Assembly (NCBI RefSeq): GCF_024599655.1
Contig: NZ_CP102247.1
Span: 3,472,001-3,536,000 of the forward strand
DNA length: 64,000 bases
Source of the DNA: Enterobacter asburiae
Lineage (GTDB): Bacteria > Pseudomonadota > Gammaproteobacteria > Enterobacterales > Enterobacteriaceae
Reading direction: 5' to 3'
The position numbers and the translations under genes were made by a program. This document shows, in pieces, positions 26,445-34,700 of the stretch. Below the pieces are notes generated by a model that saw nothing but the letters and a program-made list of their open reading frames with translations, was not told the DNA's origin and did no database searches. Every line of letters starts with the position of its first letter. Position 1 is the stretch's first letter.

Positions 26445-27965
26445 TCACAGCACCGGCGGCAACAGCCCCACCAGCCGCCCTTCTTCCAGAAGCTGCATCG
26501 CCTTATCAATATCCGGCGCAAAGAAGCGGTCGTCATCGTAGTGCGATACATGCTCGCGCAGCGCATGACGCGCCTGCTCCAGCAGCGGGCTGGATTTTAG
26601 CCCTTCTCGCAGATCGACACCCTGACTTGCCGCCAGCCATTCCACCGCCAGCACGCCGCGGGTGTTGGAGGCCATTTCCCAGAGACGACGCCCGGCAGCC
26701 GGTGCCATCGAAACGTGATCTTCCTGGTTCGCTGACGTTGGCAGGCTGTCCACGCTGTGCGGGTGCGACAGGGCTTTGTTCTCGCTCGCCAGCGCCGCCG
26801 CGGTGACCTGGGCAATCATAAAGCCCGAGTTGACCCCGCCGTTACGCACCAGGAACGGCGGCAGCTGGGACATATGTTTATCCATCATCAGCGCAATACG
26901 GCGCTCGGACAGCGCGCCGACTTCGGCAATCGCCAGGGCGATATTGTCCGCCGCCATTGCCACCGGCTCGGCGTGGAAGTTGCCCCCGGAAACCACCTCG
27001 TTTTCCTGGGCGAACACCAGCGGGTTATCGGACACCGCGTTGGCCTCCACCAACAGGACCTCTGCCGCCTGGCGCAGCTGCGTCAGGCACGCGCCCATCA
27101 CCTGCGGCTGGCAGCGCAGGGAATACGGATCCTGCACCTTTTCGCAGTTATGGTGTGAATCGGCAATTTCGCTGGTGTCGGTAAGCACGTGACGGTACAT
27201 CGCGGCGGCATCAATCTGCCCGCGCTGACCGCGCACCTCGTGGATGCGGGCATCGAACGGGCGACGCGAGCCCAGCACGGCTTCGGTGGTCAGCGCACCG
27301 CACACTACCGCCGAGGCAAACAGATCTTCCGCTTCAAACAGGCCGCGCAGCGCGAAAGCGGTCGATGCCTGTGTGCCGTTCAGCAGCGCCAGCCCCTCTT
27401 TCGCCGCCAGCGTGATCGGATTTAACCCGGCTTTTTTCAGCGCCTCTTTCGCAGGAAGCCACTCGCCCTGCCAGCGCGCTTTGCCTTCGCCCAGCAGCAG
27501 CAGCGACATGTGCGCCAGCGGCGCAAGATCGCCGGAAGCACCAACGGAGCCTTTTGCCGGGATCCACGGATAGACTTCTGCATTCACCAGCGCCATCAGC
27601 GCCTGAATCACGCTCAGGCGAATGCCGGAGAAACCGCGCGCCAGGCTGTTAATTTTCAGGACCATCATCAGACGGACAATCTCATCGTCCAGCGGCTGAC
27701 CCACGCCCGCCGCATGCGACAGCACCAGCGAACGCTGTAAGTTTTCCAGATCGTGCGTCGCGATGCGGGTCTGCGCCAGCAGCCCAAAGCCGGTGTTAAT
27801 CCCGTAGGCGGTGCGCCCTTCGGCAACGATGGCTTCGACGCAGGCGACGCTGTCGTTAATGGCGGCGTGGGCACTTGCATCCAGCGAAAGGGTGACCGGT
27901 TTACGCCAGACGTTACGCAGCTGCTTGAGCGTCAGCGAGCCGGGAGTGAGTGTTAATGCGTTCAT
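26445..27965 (-). CDS. hutH: Histidine ammonia-lyase HutH
   Basis: First step of histidine breakdown, histidine to urocanate plus ammonia. 506 residues. The Ala-Ser-Gly that forms the MIO prosthetic group is A143-S144-G145 in GSVGASGDLAPLAH. Other family signatures: YGINTGFG near 54 and SLPTSANQEDHVSMA near 410. The ATG overlaps the hutU stop by one base (TAATG). Confidence 0.97.
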   Translation of the reverse strand: MNALTLTPGSLTLKQLRNVWRKPVTLSLDASAHAAINDSVACVEAIVAEGRTAYGINTGFGLLAQTRIATHDLENLQRSLVLSHAAGVGQPLDDEIVRLMMVLKINSLARGFSGIRLSVIQALMALVNAEVYPWIPAKGSVGASGDLAPLAHMSLLLLGEGKARWQGEWLPAKEALKKAGLNPITLAAKEGLALLNGTQASTAFALRGLFEAEDLFASAVVCGALTTEAVLGSRRPFDARIHEVRGQRGQIDAAAMYRHVLTDTSEIADSHHNCEKVQDPYSLRCQPQVMGACLTQLRQAAEVLLVEANAVSDNPLVFAQENEVVSGGNFHAEPVAMAADNIALAIAEVGALSERRIALMMDKHMSQLPPFLVRNGGVNSGFMIAQVTAAALASENKALSHPHSVDSLPTSANQEDHVSMAPAAGRRLWEMASNTRGVLAVEWLAASQGVDLREGLKSSPLLEQARHALREHVSHYDDDRFFAPDIDKAMQLLEEGRLVGLLPPVL

Positions 27966-29650
27966 TAATGCTTTCCTTGTGTGGCAGGGATCATCGGCAG
28001 GTTAAGGCCCTGCTCTTTGGCACAGTCAATGGCAATTTCGTAACCCGCATCCGCGTGACGCATCACGCCGGTTGCCGGGTCGTTGTGCAGCACGCGAGCG
28101 ATACGCGCGGCGGCTTCATCGGTTCCGTCGCAGACGATGACCATCCCGGAATGCTGGGAGAAGCCCATCCCCACGCCGCCGCCGTGGTGCAGCGATACCC
28201 AGGTCGCGCCGCTGGCGGTATTGAGCAGAGCGTTCAGCAATGGCCAGTCGGAGACCGCATCCGAGCCGTCGCGCATGGCTTCCGTTTCGCGGTTCGGGCT
28301 GGCGACGGAGCCGGAGTCCAGGTGGTCGCGGCCAATGACGATCGGCGCGGAGACTTCACCGCTGCGCACCATTTCGTTGAAGGCGAGGCCCAGTTTTTGC
28401 CGCCACTCCAGCCCTACCCAGCAGATACGCGCCGGCAGGCCCTGGAAGTTAATGCGCTCGCGGGCCATGTCCAGCCAGCGGTGCAGGTGTTCGTCATCGG
28501 CGACGATCTCTTTCACTTTGGCATCGGTTTTGTAGATGTCCTCCGGGTCACCGGACAGGGCAACCCAGCGGAACGGGCCGATACCGCGGCAGAACAGCGG
28601 GCGGATATAGGCAGGAACGAATCCCGGGAAGTCGAACGCGTTACTTACGCCCATCTCTTTCGCCATCTGGCGGATGTTGTTGCCGTAGTCAAAGGTCGGA
28701 ATGCCCATCTGGCTAAAGGCCAGCATGGCGGAGACGTGCTCAGCCATGGCGCGTTTCGCCGCAAGCACCGTGCCTTCAGGGTCGGTTTCCGCTTTTTGCT
28801 GATATTCTTCCCACGTCCAGCCTTTTGGCAGGTAACCGTGCAGCGGGTCATGGGCGCTGGTCTGGTCGGTGACCAGATCCGGGCGCACGCCGCGGGCGAC
28901 GAGCTGCGGGAGAATGTCCGCCGCGTTGCCGCACAGGGCAATCGACACCGCTTTGCCTTCGGAGGTGTATTTTTTGATACGCGCCAGCGCATCGTCCAGA
29001 TCGGTTGCCTGTTCATCGACGTAGCGGGTGCGCAGACGGAAATCAATGCGGCTCTGCTGGCACTCAATGTTGAGCGAGCACGCGCCGGCAAGCGTGGCGG
29101 CCAGCGGCTGCGCGCCGCCCATGCCGCCGAGACCCGCGGTCAATACCCAGCGGCCTTTCAGCGAGCCGTTATAGTGCTGGCGGCCGGCTTCCACGAAGGT
29201 CTCGTAGGTGCCCTGCACGATCCCCTGGCTGCCGATGTAGATCCAGCTCCCCGCGGTCATCTGGCCATACATCGCCAGCCCTTTCGCGTCCAGTTCGTTG
29301 AAGTGTTCCCACGTGGCCCAGTGCGGCACGAGGTTAGAGTTGGCGATCAGCACGCGCGGTGCGTTTTTGTGCGTTTTGAACACGCCCACCGGCTTGCCGG
29401 ACTGCACCAGCAGGGTTTCGTCGTGTTCGAGTTCGGTCAGGGATTTTACAATTGCGTCATAGCATTCCCAGTTGCGCGCGGCGCGGCCTATGCCGCCGTA
29501 GACCACCAGCTCGTGGGGGTTCTCCGCTACCTCAGGATCGAGGTTGTTCATCAACATGCGCAGCGGGGCTTCGGTGAGCCAGCTTTTGGCGGTGAGAGTG
29601 GTGCCGCGCGCGGCGCGGACATCCTGCTGGCGGTATTTACCTGACGACAT
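27965..29650 (-). CDS. hutU: Urocanate hydratase HutU
   Basis: NAD-dependent enzyme converting urocanate to imidazolone propionate. 561 residues from the ATG at 29650 (GAGGAG 6 bases upstream); the frame further upstream has no ribosome site. Seen: TAGLGGMGGAQPLA (dinucleotide site, about 170) and the NAD-contact stretch ALCGNAADILPQL. First gene of the hutUH transcript, preceded by a HutC-type operator. Confidence 0.96.
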   Translation of the reverse strand: MSSGKYRQQDVRAARGTTLTAKSWLTEAPLRMLMNNLDPEVAENPHELVVYGGIGRAARNWECYDAIVKSLTELEHDETLLVQSGKPVGVFKTHKNAPRVLIANSNLVPHWATWEHFNELDAKGLAMYGQMTAGSWIYIGSQGIVQGTYETFVEAGRQHYNGSLKGRWVLTAGLGGMGGAQPLAATLAGACSLNIECQQSRIDFRLRTRYVDEQATDLDDALARIKKYTSEGKAVSIALCGNAADILPQLVARGVRPDLVTDQTSAHDPLHGYLPKGWTWEEYQQKAETDPEGTVLAAKRAMAEHVSAMLAFSQMGIPTFDYGNNIRQMAKEMGVSNAFDFPGFVPAYIRPLFCRGIGPFRWVALSGDPEDIYKTDAKVKEIVADDEHLHRWLDMARERINFQGLPARICWVGLEWRQKLGLAFNEMVRSGEVSAPIVIGRDHLDSGSVASPNRETEAMRDGSDAVSDWPLLNALLNTASGATWVSLHHGGGVGMGFSQHSGMVIVCDGTDEAAARIARVLHNDPATGVMRHADAGYEIAIDCAKEQGLNLPMIPATQGKH

Positions 29651-29690
29651 TGTGTGCTCCTCATACGGGACAGTGATGCATTTAGATATA

Positions 29691-29704
29691 CTTGTATAGA
29701 CAAG
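29691..29704. promoter_or_regulatory. HutC-type operator upstream of hutU
   Basis: CTTGTATAGACAAG, an inverted repeat of CTTGT around ATAG, 41 bases before the hutU start. The same core TTGTATAGACA recurs upstream of hutI, the other hut promoter, and HutC repressors of enterobacteria and pseudomonads bind such TGTATA-centred palindromes. Confidence 0.8.
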
Positions 29705-29776
29705 CACACACAAGGTCAGATTTAACAAAAAAGATACAATTTTGTTATATTGCGTTAGCTATCACGCTTTTAAAAC

Positions 29777-30511
29777 TTATGACATAAAGTGGCCCTGCAG
29801 CCGGTAGCGGTTACCCGGGAAAAGCAGCCGGGCATGCGACACAATGTGCGATGAGGACCAGGTCCGACGGCGGATCAGCAGGCACGGATCGTGCTCTTTA
29901 ATACGCAGCCGCTCGCACTCCTGCGGCGTGGCGCGCACGGCTTCCACAATGTGCTCCCCTTCCGTGAGCGGAGCGACGAGCGAGAGATAGGCGTGCGGGG
30001 TGGTCTGGGTGTAATCCTGATTCAGATAGTCCGGTATCCGTTCAGCGTTCACGCAGCGATCTTCAATCTGCACCGGAATGTCGTTCTCAAAATGCACCAT
30101 CACGGAATGGAAGATACGGCTGCCTTCTTTGACATTCAGCTCTACGGCCTGCTCGGCGCTGGCCTGGGTCTCTTCGAGCACCAGCACCTCACAGCGGTGC
30201 TGATGATTTCGCGAGGTTATCTCATCGGCAATACTGCGGATTTCAAACAGGGCAGATTGCCCTTTCGGTTCCGCCACAAACGTCCCCACGCCCTGCAGGC
30301 GCACCAGAAGCCCTTCGTCGGTCAGTTCGCGCAGCGCCCGGTTGACGGTCATCCGGCTAAAACCAAACTGCGCCACCAGCTCGGCCTCCGAGGGGATGCG
30401 ATCGTGCGGGCGCCAGACGCCGGTGGCGATTTTTTCGCTGATTGCCTGCTTCACCTTTTCGTAGAAAGGCGCGGGAGGGCTCGACGGCGGCAGAGGTGAG
30501 CGTGAAAACAT
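29777..30511 (-). CDS. hutC: Histidine utilisation repressor HutC (GntR family)
   Basis: A 244-residue GntR/HutC regulator that releases DNA when urocanate binds. N-terminal winged helix: IPSEAELVAQFGFSRMTVNR (about 41-60) and LLVRLQGVGTFVAEP. The C-terminal UTRA ligand domain follows from about residue 95. The start at 30511 is supported by AAGGAG; the longer frame runs into hutG. Third gene of hutIGC. Confidence 0.94.
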   Translation of the reverse strand: MFSRSPLPPSSPPAPFYEKVKQAISEKIATGVWRPHDRIPSEAELVAQFGFSRMTVNRALRELTDEGLLVRLQGVGTFVAEPKGQSALFEIRSIADEITSRNHQHRCEVLVLEETQASAEQAVELNVKEGSRIFHSVMVHFENDIPVQIEDRCVNAERIPDYLNQDYTQTTPHAYLSLVAPLTEGEHIVEAVRATPQECERLRIKEHDPCLLIRRRTWSSSHIVSHARLLFPGNRYRLQGHFMS

Positions 30512-30530
30512 CGTGACTCCTTGAATAGTG

Positions 30531-31469
30531 TTATGCCCACCAGTGAGCAATTTGCCAGGCCAGACGGGCGGCAAGCTTTGCGCCCTGTCCGTCCCGATCG
30601 TACTGCGGGTTAAACTCTACCAGATCGGCGGCCTGTAGCTTACCGCTGCGGCAGATTTGTTCGATAACCGGGAGAAGATCCAGCGCCGGTATGCCTAACG
30701 CAGCCGGGGCGGACACGGCAGGCATTTCGCTGGCGGGCAGGACGTCCAGATCGATCGTCAGATAGATACGATCGGCCTGCGTCAGCACCTTTTCCAGCGC
30801 GGATAGCGCATCGCGCCTGAAATGGAGATCTTCCACCAGCGTGACGTTCAGGCGTTCGGCCTCATCCCACAGCGCCAGCGTGTTCGCCGCCCGGCTCACG
30901 CCAAAGCAGGCGTACTGAAATTCCCGCCCGCGCTCATCGCAGTAATGCGCCAGCTGGCGAAATGGGGTGCCGGACGTCGCCCGGTCGGCCTTGCGCAGGT
31001 CAAGATGGGCATCAAGGTTGATCACCGCCACGCGCTCGTTAGGGAACGCATCCAGAACGCCCCGACCATGCGCCCAGGCGGTTTCGTGCCCGCCGCCAAA
31101 GACCAGCGTGCGCATCCCGGACTGCTGGCAGGTCGTGACGGCATCGCTTAACGCCTTCTGCGCCGCTTCCAGCTCGTCGCCTTCAACGTAAACCGAGCCC
31201 ATATCCGTCAGCCGTTCATGCCCCTGATGACTTGCCATATTCGCCAGCGCTTTTCGCAGCATATCCGGTGCCTGCATGGCGCCGGGCCTGCCCTGATTGC
31301 GTTTTACCCCTTCATCACATTCAAAGCCGATCAGCGCGATGCCGGATGCAAGCGGCGTGAACTGTCCCTGCTGCTTTATCGTCTGGAAAATGCGCGTTGC
31401 ATTGCTGGCCTCGGCGCTGTCGTCGCGCCCCTGCCAGACCGTTTCGGCTACCGGCCGCCATAACCTCAT
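30531..31469 (-). CDS. hutG: Formimidoylglutamase HutG
   Basis: Arginase-family manganese enzyme, formiminoglutamate to glutamate plus formamide. 312 residues. Metal ligands are visible in GGGHETAWAHG near 124, NLDAHLDLR near 150 and TIDLDVLPAS near 240. The start overlaps the hutI stop by 4 bases (ATGA). This is the formamide-yielding route typical of Klebsiella and Salmonella. Confidence 0.95.
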   Translation of the reverse strand: MRLWRPVAETVWQGRDDSAEASNATRIFQTIKQQGQFTPLASGIALIGFECDEGVKRNQGRPGAMQAPDMLRKALANMASHQGHERLTDMGSVYVEGDELEAAQKALSDAVTTCQQSGMRTLVFGGGHETAWAHGRGVLDAFPNERVAVINLDAHLDLRKADRATSGTPFRQLAHYCDERGREFQYACFGVSRAANTLALWDEAERLNVTLVEDLHFRRDALSALEKVLTQADRIYLTIDLDVLPASEMPAVSAPAALGIPALDLLPVIEQICRSGKLQAADLVEFNPQYDRDGQGAKLAARLAWQIAHWWA

Positions 31470-32689
31470 ACTGCCTCCCCACGGAAAATACGTTGATACA
31501 GCGGATTGCGTCCCGGCTCGTAGACCATCTCTACCGGATGGCGAGCATCCCAGACGATGAAATCAGCGACAAACCCTGCCCTGAGCTGCCCGTGGGTTGC
31601 GCCACGGCCCAGCGCCTGCGCGGCATGCCGCGTGACGCCAGCCCAGGCTTCTTCAGGGGTCAGACCAAACTGGACGCAGGCCATGTTCATCGCCAGGTGC
31701 AGGCTGGCAAACGGGCTGGTGCCGGGGTTATAGTCGGTCGCGACGGCCATCGGGACACCCTGTTTTCTGAGCCATTCCACCGGCGGTCGCTGGCGCTCCT
31801 GAAGAAAATAGAACGCACCCGGCAACAGGACGGCAACCGTGCCGCTTTCCGCCATCGCCTGAACGCCTGCGTCGTCGAGATACTCAATATGATCGGCGGA
31901 AAGCCCCTTATACTGGCTGACCAGCGCCGCGCCGCCCTGATTAGACAGCTGCTCGACATGCCCTTTCACCGGAATACCGAGCGCGGTGGCAGCCTTAAAG
32001 AGGCGCTCAGTTTGCGACGGGGTGAAGCCGACGTTTTCACAAAACACGTCTACTGCTTCATATAACTCTTTCTGCCACAGCGTGGGCAATATCTGCTCGC
32101 AGACCAGCGTGAGATACGCATCGGGATCCTGCCGGTATTCCGTTGGAACCGCATGCGCCGCCAGCAGCGTTGGGCTGATATCGATCGGATTATTGAGGCT
32201 CAGCTGGCGCGCGACCTGCAGCATCTTCTCTTCGGCCTCGGGGTTTAGACCGTATCCCGACTTGATTTCAACCGTGGTGACGCCTTCATTCATCAGTCGC
32301 TGAAGCCGCTGCTGCGCCAGTTGAAGCAGGGTTTCGGCTGAGCTGCTGCGCGTCGCCGTCACGGTCGCGTTAATCCCGCCCCCCTGGGCGCTAATCGTTT
32401 GATAAGAGGCGCCGTTCAGACGCTGCTCCCACTCCGCCGCGCGATCGCCGCCAAACACCAGGTGGGTATGGCAGTCAATCAGGCCAGGCGTGACCAGACG
32501 CCCCTGGAGATCGACACAGCGAGGGTGTCCGGCAGGAATGTCAGATTCAGGGATCACGGCCAGAAGGGTGTGGCCGCGCACGACCAGGGCATGTTGCTCT
32601 TTCAGTCCATAAGGCGCAGATACGTCCGGCGCCATCGTAGCCAGTCGCGCATTTCGCCATATTACATCGTCGGGATGAATCTGCTGCAT
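31466..32689 (-). CDS. hutI: Imidazolonepropionase HutI
   Basis: Amidohydrolase opening the imidazolone ring to formiminoglutamate. Metal and substrate motifs: DCHTHLVFGG near 71, VEIKSGYGL near 140, AAHAVPTEY near 175, KGHVEQLSNQGG near 237 and VATDYNPGT near 312. The ATG at 32689 gives 407 residues; a GTG four codons upstream is also open. First gene of hutIGC. Confidence 0.95.
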   Translation of the reverse strand: MQQIHPDDVIWRNARLATMAPDVSAPYGLKEQHALVVRGHTLLAVIPESDIPAGHPRCVDLQGRLVTPGLIDCHTHLVFGGDRAAEWEQRLNGASYQTISAQGGGINATVTATRSSSAETLLQLAQQRLQRLMNEGVTTVEIKSGYGLNPEAEEKMLQVARQLSLNNPIDISPTLLAAHAVPTEYRQDPDAYLTLVCEQILPTLWQKELYEAVDVFCENVGFTPSQTERLFKAATALGIPVKGHVEQLSNQGGAALVSQYKGLSADHIEYLDDAGVQAMAESGTVAVLLPGAFYFLQERQRPPVEWLRKQGVPMAVATDYNPGTSPFASLHLAMNMACVQFGLTPEEAWAGVTRHAAQALGRGATHGQLRAGFVADFIVWDARHPVEMVYEPGRNPLYQRIFRGEAV

Positions 32690-32710
32690 GGGGCGTTCCA
32701 CTTGTCTTAG

Positions 32711-32723
32711 ATTGTATAGACAT
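32711..32723. promoter_or_regulatory. HutC-type operator upstream of hutI
   Basis: ATTGTATAGACAT, sharing an 11-base core (TTGTATAGACA) with the hutU operator, 22 bases before the hutI start. The shared core at the two hut promoters argues for one repressor, HutC, encoded in the locus. Confidence 0.78.
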
Positions 32724-32846
32724 TTATTTTCATCTGTTGTCTGCTGTCAACCGACTTTGCGGAAAATGTTATTTATTTGTGATCACTTACCTGCCGCTCC
32801 GGGGCTAAAAATGCAACTTTTACCCTTTTTATCTTCCCGTTTCGCT

Positions 32847-32867
32847 CAACTTAGTATAAAAAAGCAG
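32847..32867. other. attB: Phage lambda attB-like attachment site
   Basis: The minus strand contains the 15-base lambda core GCTTTTTTATACTAA exactly (plus-strand 32851-32865), and the 21-base minimal attB differs from the E. coli sequence I remember at a single base. One Int core-type arm reads CAACTTAGT. It lies about 50 bases before ybhC, as in E. coli, between bio/ybhB and ybhC/gal. The site is unoccupied: no phage genes flank it. Confidence 0.88.
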
Positions 32868-32914
32868 GCTATTCCGTCTATCCCGTAAAGACTTGCATAC
32901 CCAGGAGCTTCACC

Positions 32915-34198
32915 TTGAACATTTCCAGGATTTCCCGTCTGGCGTTAGCACTCGCCTTTGGCGTGACCTTATCCGCATGCAGTTCAACTCCACCGGATCA
33001 GCGACCTTCTGAGCAGGCTGCGCCCGGTACCGCCTCCCGCCCGATTTTGTCCGCTGATGAAGCGAAGAACTTCGACCGTGCGCACTACTTCTCAGCGATG
33101 GATCCTAACGCTGCGCCGTGGACCCCGTCGTCTATTAACCTGCCTAAACAGCCTGACTTCGTGGTTGGCCCGGCAGGTGCGCAGGGCGTAACGCACACCT
33201 CTATTCAGGCTGCGGTTGATGCTGCCATCACTAAACATAGCGCGTCTCGCCAGTACATCGCGATCCTGCCGGGTGAATATGAAGGCACCGTATATGTTCC
33301 GGCGGCTCCAGGCAGCGTTACGCTTTACGGTCTGGGCGAAAAAGCGATCGACGTAAAAATTGGCCTGGCGATTGATTCCGAAATCGACAGCAACACCTGG
33401 CGGCACCTGGTGAACCCGGCCGGTAAATATATGCCGGGTAAACCGGCGTGGTACATGTTTGATAACTGCCAGAGCAAGCGTTCCGCCACCATTGGCGTGA
33501 TGTGCTCAGCGGTGTTCTGGTCTCAGAATAACGGTCTGCAGCTGCAGAACCTGACCATTCAGAATACCCTGGGCGACAGCGTTGATGCCGGTAACCACCA
33601 GGCCGTTGCGCTGCGTAGCGATGGCGACCAGGTGCAGATTAACAACGTCAACATTCTGGGCCGACAGAACACCTTCTTCGTGACCAACAGCGGCGTGCAG
33701 AACACCCTGCAGAATAACCGCCTGACCCGTACGCTGGTGACCAACAGCTACGTTGAAGGTGACGTGGATCTGGTGTCCGGGCGCGGCGCGGTGGTATTTG
33801 ATAACACCGATTTCCGCGTGGTGAATTCACGTACTCAGCAGGAAGGCTACGTGTTTGCTCCGGCAACCCAGTCTAACCTCTTCTACGGCTTCCTGGCCGT
33901 GAACAGCCGCTTTAACGCTGCCGGTGACGGCGTGGCGCAGCTGGGACGCTCCCTGGACGTCGACTCTGCCACTAACGGCCAGGTCGTGATCCGCGACAGC
34001 GTGATCAACGAAGGCTTCAACATGGCGAAGCCGTGGGCTGATGCCGCGATCTCCAAACGTCCATTCTCCGGCAATACCGGTGCGGTGGATGATAAAGGAA
34101 ACGTGCAGCGCAACCTGAACGACGCTAACTTCAACCGCATGTGGGAATACAATAACCGCGGTCTGGGTAGCAAAGTGGTTGCTGAGCCGAAGCAGTAA
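32915..34198 (+). CDS. ybhC: Outer membrane lipoprotein YbhC, pectinesterase-like
   Basis: A 427-residue lipoprotein with a signal peptide ending in LSAC (lipid-modified Cys22) and a right-handed beta-helix pectin-methylesterase fold. Family motifs: GVTHTSIQAAVDAA, GLQLQNLTIQNTLGDS, VEGDVDLVSGRGAVVFDN. The E. coli protein is an outer membrane acyl-CoA thioesterase by report and lacks clear pectinesterase activity. The start codon is TTG at 32915 with CAGGAG upstream, as in E. coli; an ATG further in would remove the signal peptide. Confidence 0.93.
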   Translation: MNISRISRLALALAFGVTLSACSSTPPDQRPSEQAAPGTASRPILSADEAKNFDRAHYFSAMDPNAAPWTPSSINLPKQPDFVVGPAGAQGVTHTSIQAAVDAAITKHSASRQYIAILPGEYEGTVYVPAAPGSVTLYGLGEKAIDVKIGLAIDSEIDSNTWRHLVNPAGKYMPGKPAWYMFDNCQSKRSATIGVMCSAVFWSQNNGLQLQNLTIQNTLGDSVDAGNHQAVALRSDGDQVQINNVNILGRQNTFFVTNSGVQNTLQNNRLTRTLVTNSYVEGDVDLVSGRGAVVFDNTDFRVVNSRTQQEGYVFAPATQSNLFYGFLAVNSRFNAAGDGVAQLGRSLDVDSATNGQVVIRDSVINEGFNMAKPWADAAISKRPFSGNTGAVDDKGNVQRNLNDANFNRMWEYNNRGLGSKVVAEPKQ

Positions 34199-34205
34199 GA
34201 TGAGA

Positions 34206-34237
34206 GTAAAAAGGGGGATGTTAATCCCCCTTTTTAC
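34206..34237. terminator. Bidirectional terminator, ybhC and tisB-like gene
   Basis: GTAAAAAGGGGGAT and its exact inverse around a four-base loop. Both strands end the stem in five T residues, so it can stop ybhC (plus) and the tisB-like mRNA (minus). Confidence 0.92.
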
Positions 34238-34251
34238 TGCGACTGGATACG

Positions 34252-34341
34252 TCAGGCACCAAACTTAAGATACGCATCCAATAGTTGCATAATCGCAACC
34301 ATGAGTTGCAGGAACAGAATTGCCCATTCCACACCGCTCAT
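34252..34341 (-). CDS. tisB: TisB-like SOS-induced membrane toxin peptide
   Basis: A 29-residue peptide, MSGVEWAILFLQLMVAIMQL plus LDAYLKFGA. It keeps the length, the amphipathic helix and the AIL.L.L.VA..QLLDA.LK pattern of E. coli TisB, which inserts in the inner membrane and lowers the proton-motive force, favouring persistence. AAGGAG at 34348-34353 lies six bases before the ATG. A LexA box, a long untranslated leader and an adjacent divergent small RNA complete the type I toxin-antitoxin layout. An in-frame GTG at 34506 would add 55 residues, but the match to TisB and the strong internal ribosome site decide the start. Confidence 0.88.
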   Translation of the reverse strand: MSGVEWAILFLQLMVAIMQLLDAYLKFGA

Positions 34342-34518
34342 ACGCCACTCCTTTGGTATAGAGCACTTCTCCTCTGATTTACCTTTCCGCTGCCTGTCAC
34401 CAGAGGTGTGTTGGTTATGTTTTGATGTGCTCCGCAGTTTAGGCACCGTCGGCACCACCCGACAGCCAGGACTTAAAAAGGATCCTGAATTGCGGAACTG
34501 CAACACATCAAACCAACG
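34342..34518 (-). other. Long structured 5' leader of the tisB-like mRNA
   Basis: About 177 bases from the predicted transcription start to the ATG. Bases 34408-34430 are the predicted target of the antitoxin RNA (22 of 23 positions match the small RNA gene), 67-89 bases before the toxin start. The first bases of the mRNA (34518-34500) hold GTTGGTT and TGATGTG, which can pair with that same target, leaving six bases bulged. In E. coli a comparable 5' fold keeps the primary tisB mRNA inactive until it is trimmed. Confidence 0.65.
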
Positions 34519-34524
34519 GACAGA

Positions 34525-34557
34525 ATAATATCAGACCATTACTGTACATAAAAACAG
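34525..34557 (-). promoter_or_regulatory. SOS promoter with LexA box for the tisB-like gene
   Basis: CTGTACATAAAAACAG at 34542-34557 is an exact CTG-N10-CAG LexA box. On the minus strand TATTAT (34530-34525) can serve as -10 with the LexA box over the -35 side, placing the transcript start near 34518. Confidence 0.82.
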
Positions 34558-34665
34558 TTAAAGGGAGTTTAGGAATTTATAAAGAGAACATAAATAACTC
34601 ACTGATTATATTAAATATTGATATCTACCATCGTCTCATAATCTCTTTTCTTCGTTGACGATGAA

Positions 34666-34694
34666 TTTACATCACCTTAAGCCAATATTATGAT
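34666..34694 (+). promoter_or_regulatory. Predicted constitutive promoter of the IstR-1-like RNA
   Basis: TTTACA (34666-34671), a 17-base spacer, and TATGAT (34689-34694). The predicted start near 34701 coincides with the first bases of the segment that pairs with the toxin mRNA. Confidence 0.65.
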
Positions 34695-34700
34695 GGACGT

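Noticed and set aside
27950..29644. 564-residue plus-strand frame opposite hutU
   Set aside because: Antisense shadow of hutU with no recognisable domain.
32727..32914. Prophage or integrated element at the attB-like site
   Set aside because: Only one copy of the core is present and flanking genes are hutI and ybhC, with no integrase or phage genes in the window.
34342..34506. 55-residue N-terminal extension of the TisB-like peptide
   Set aside because: It would be a GTG-started fusion across the structured leader; AAGGAG six bases before the internal ATG and the 29-residue match to TisB favour the short form. The upstream frame could be a tisA-like untranslated frame.
34655..34691. TTGACG with TATTAT as the istR-like promoter
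   Set aside because: The spacer would be 25 bases; TTTACA-17-TATGAT is a better fit and predicts a start at the pairing segment.
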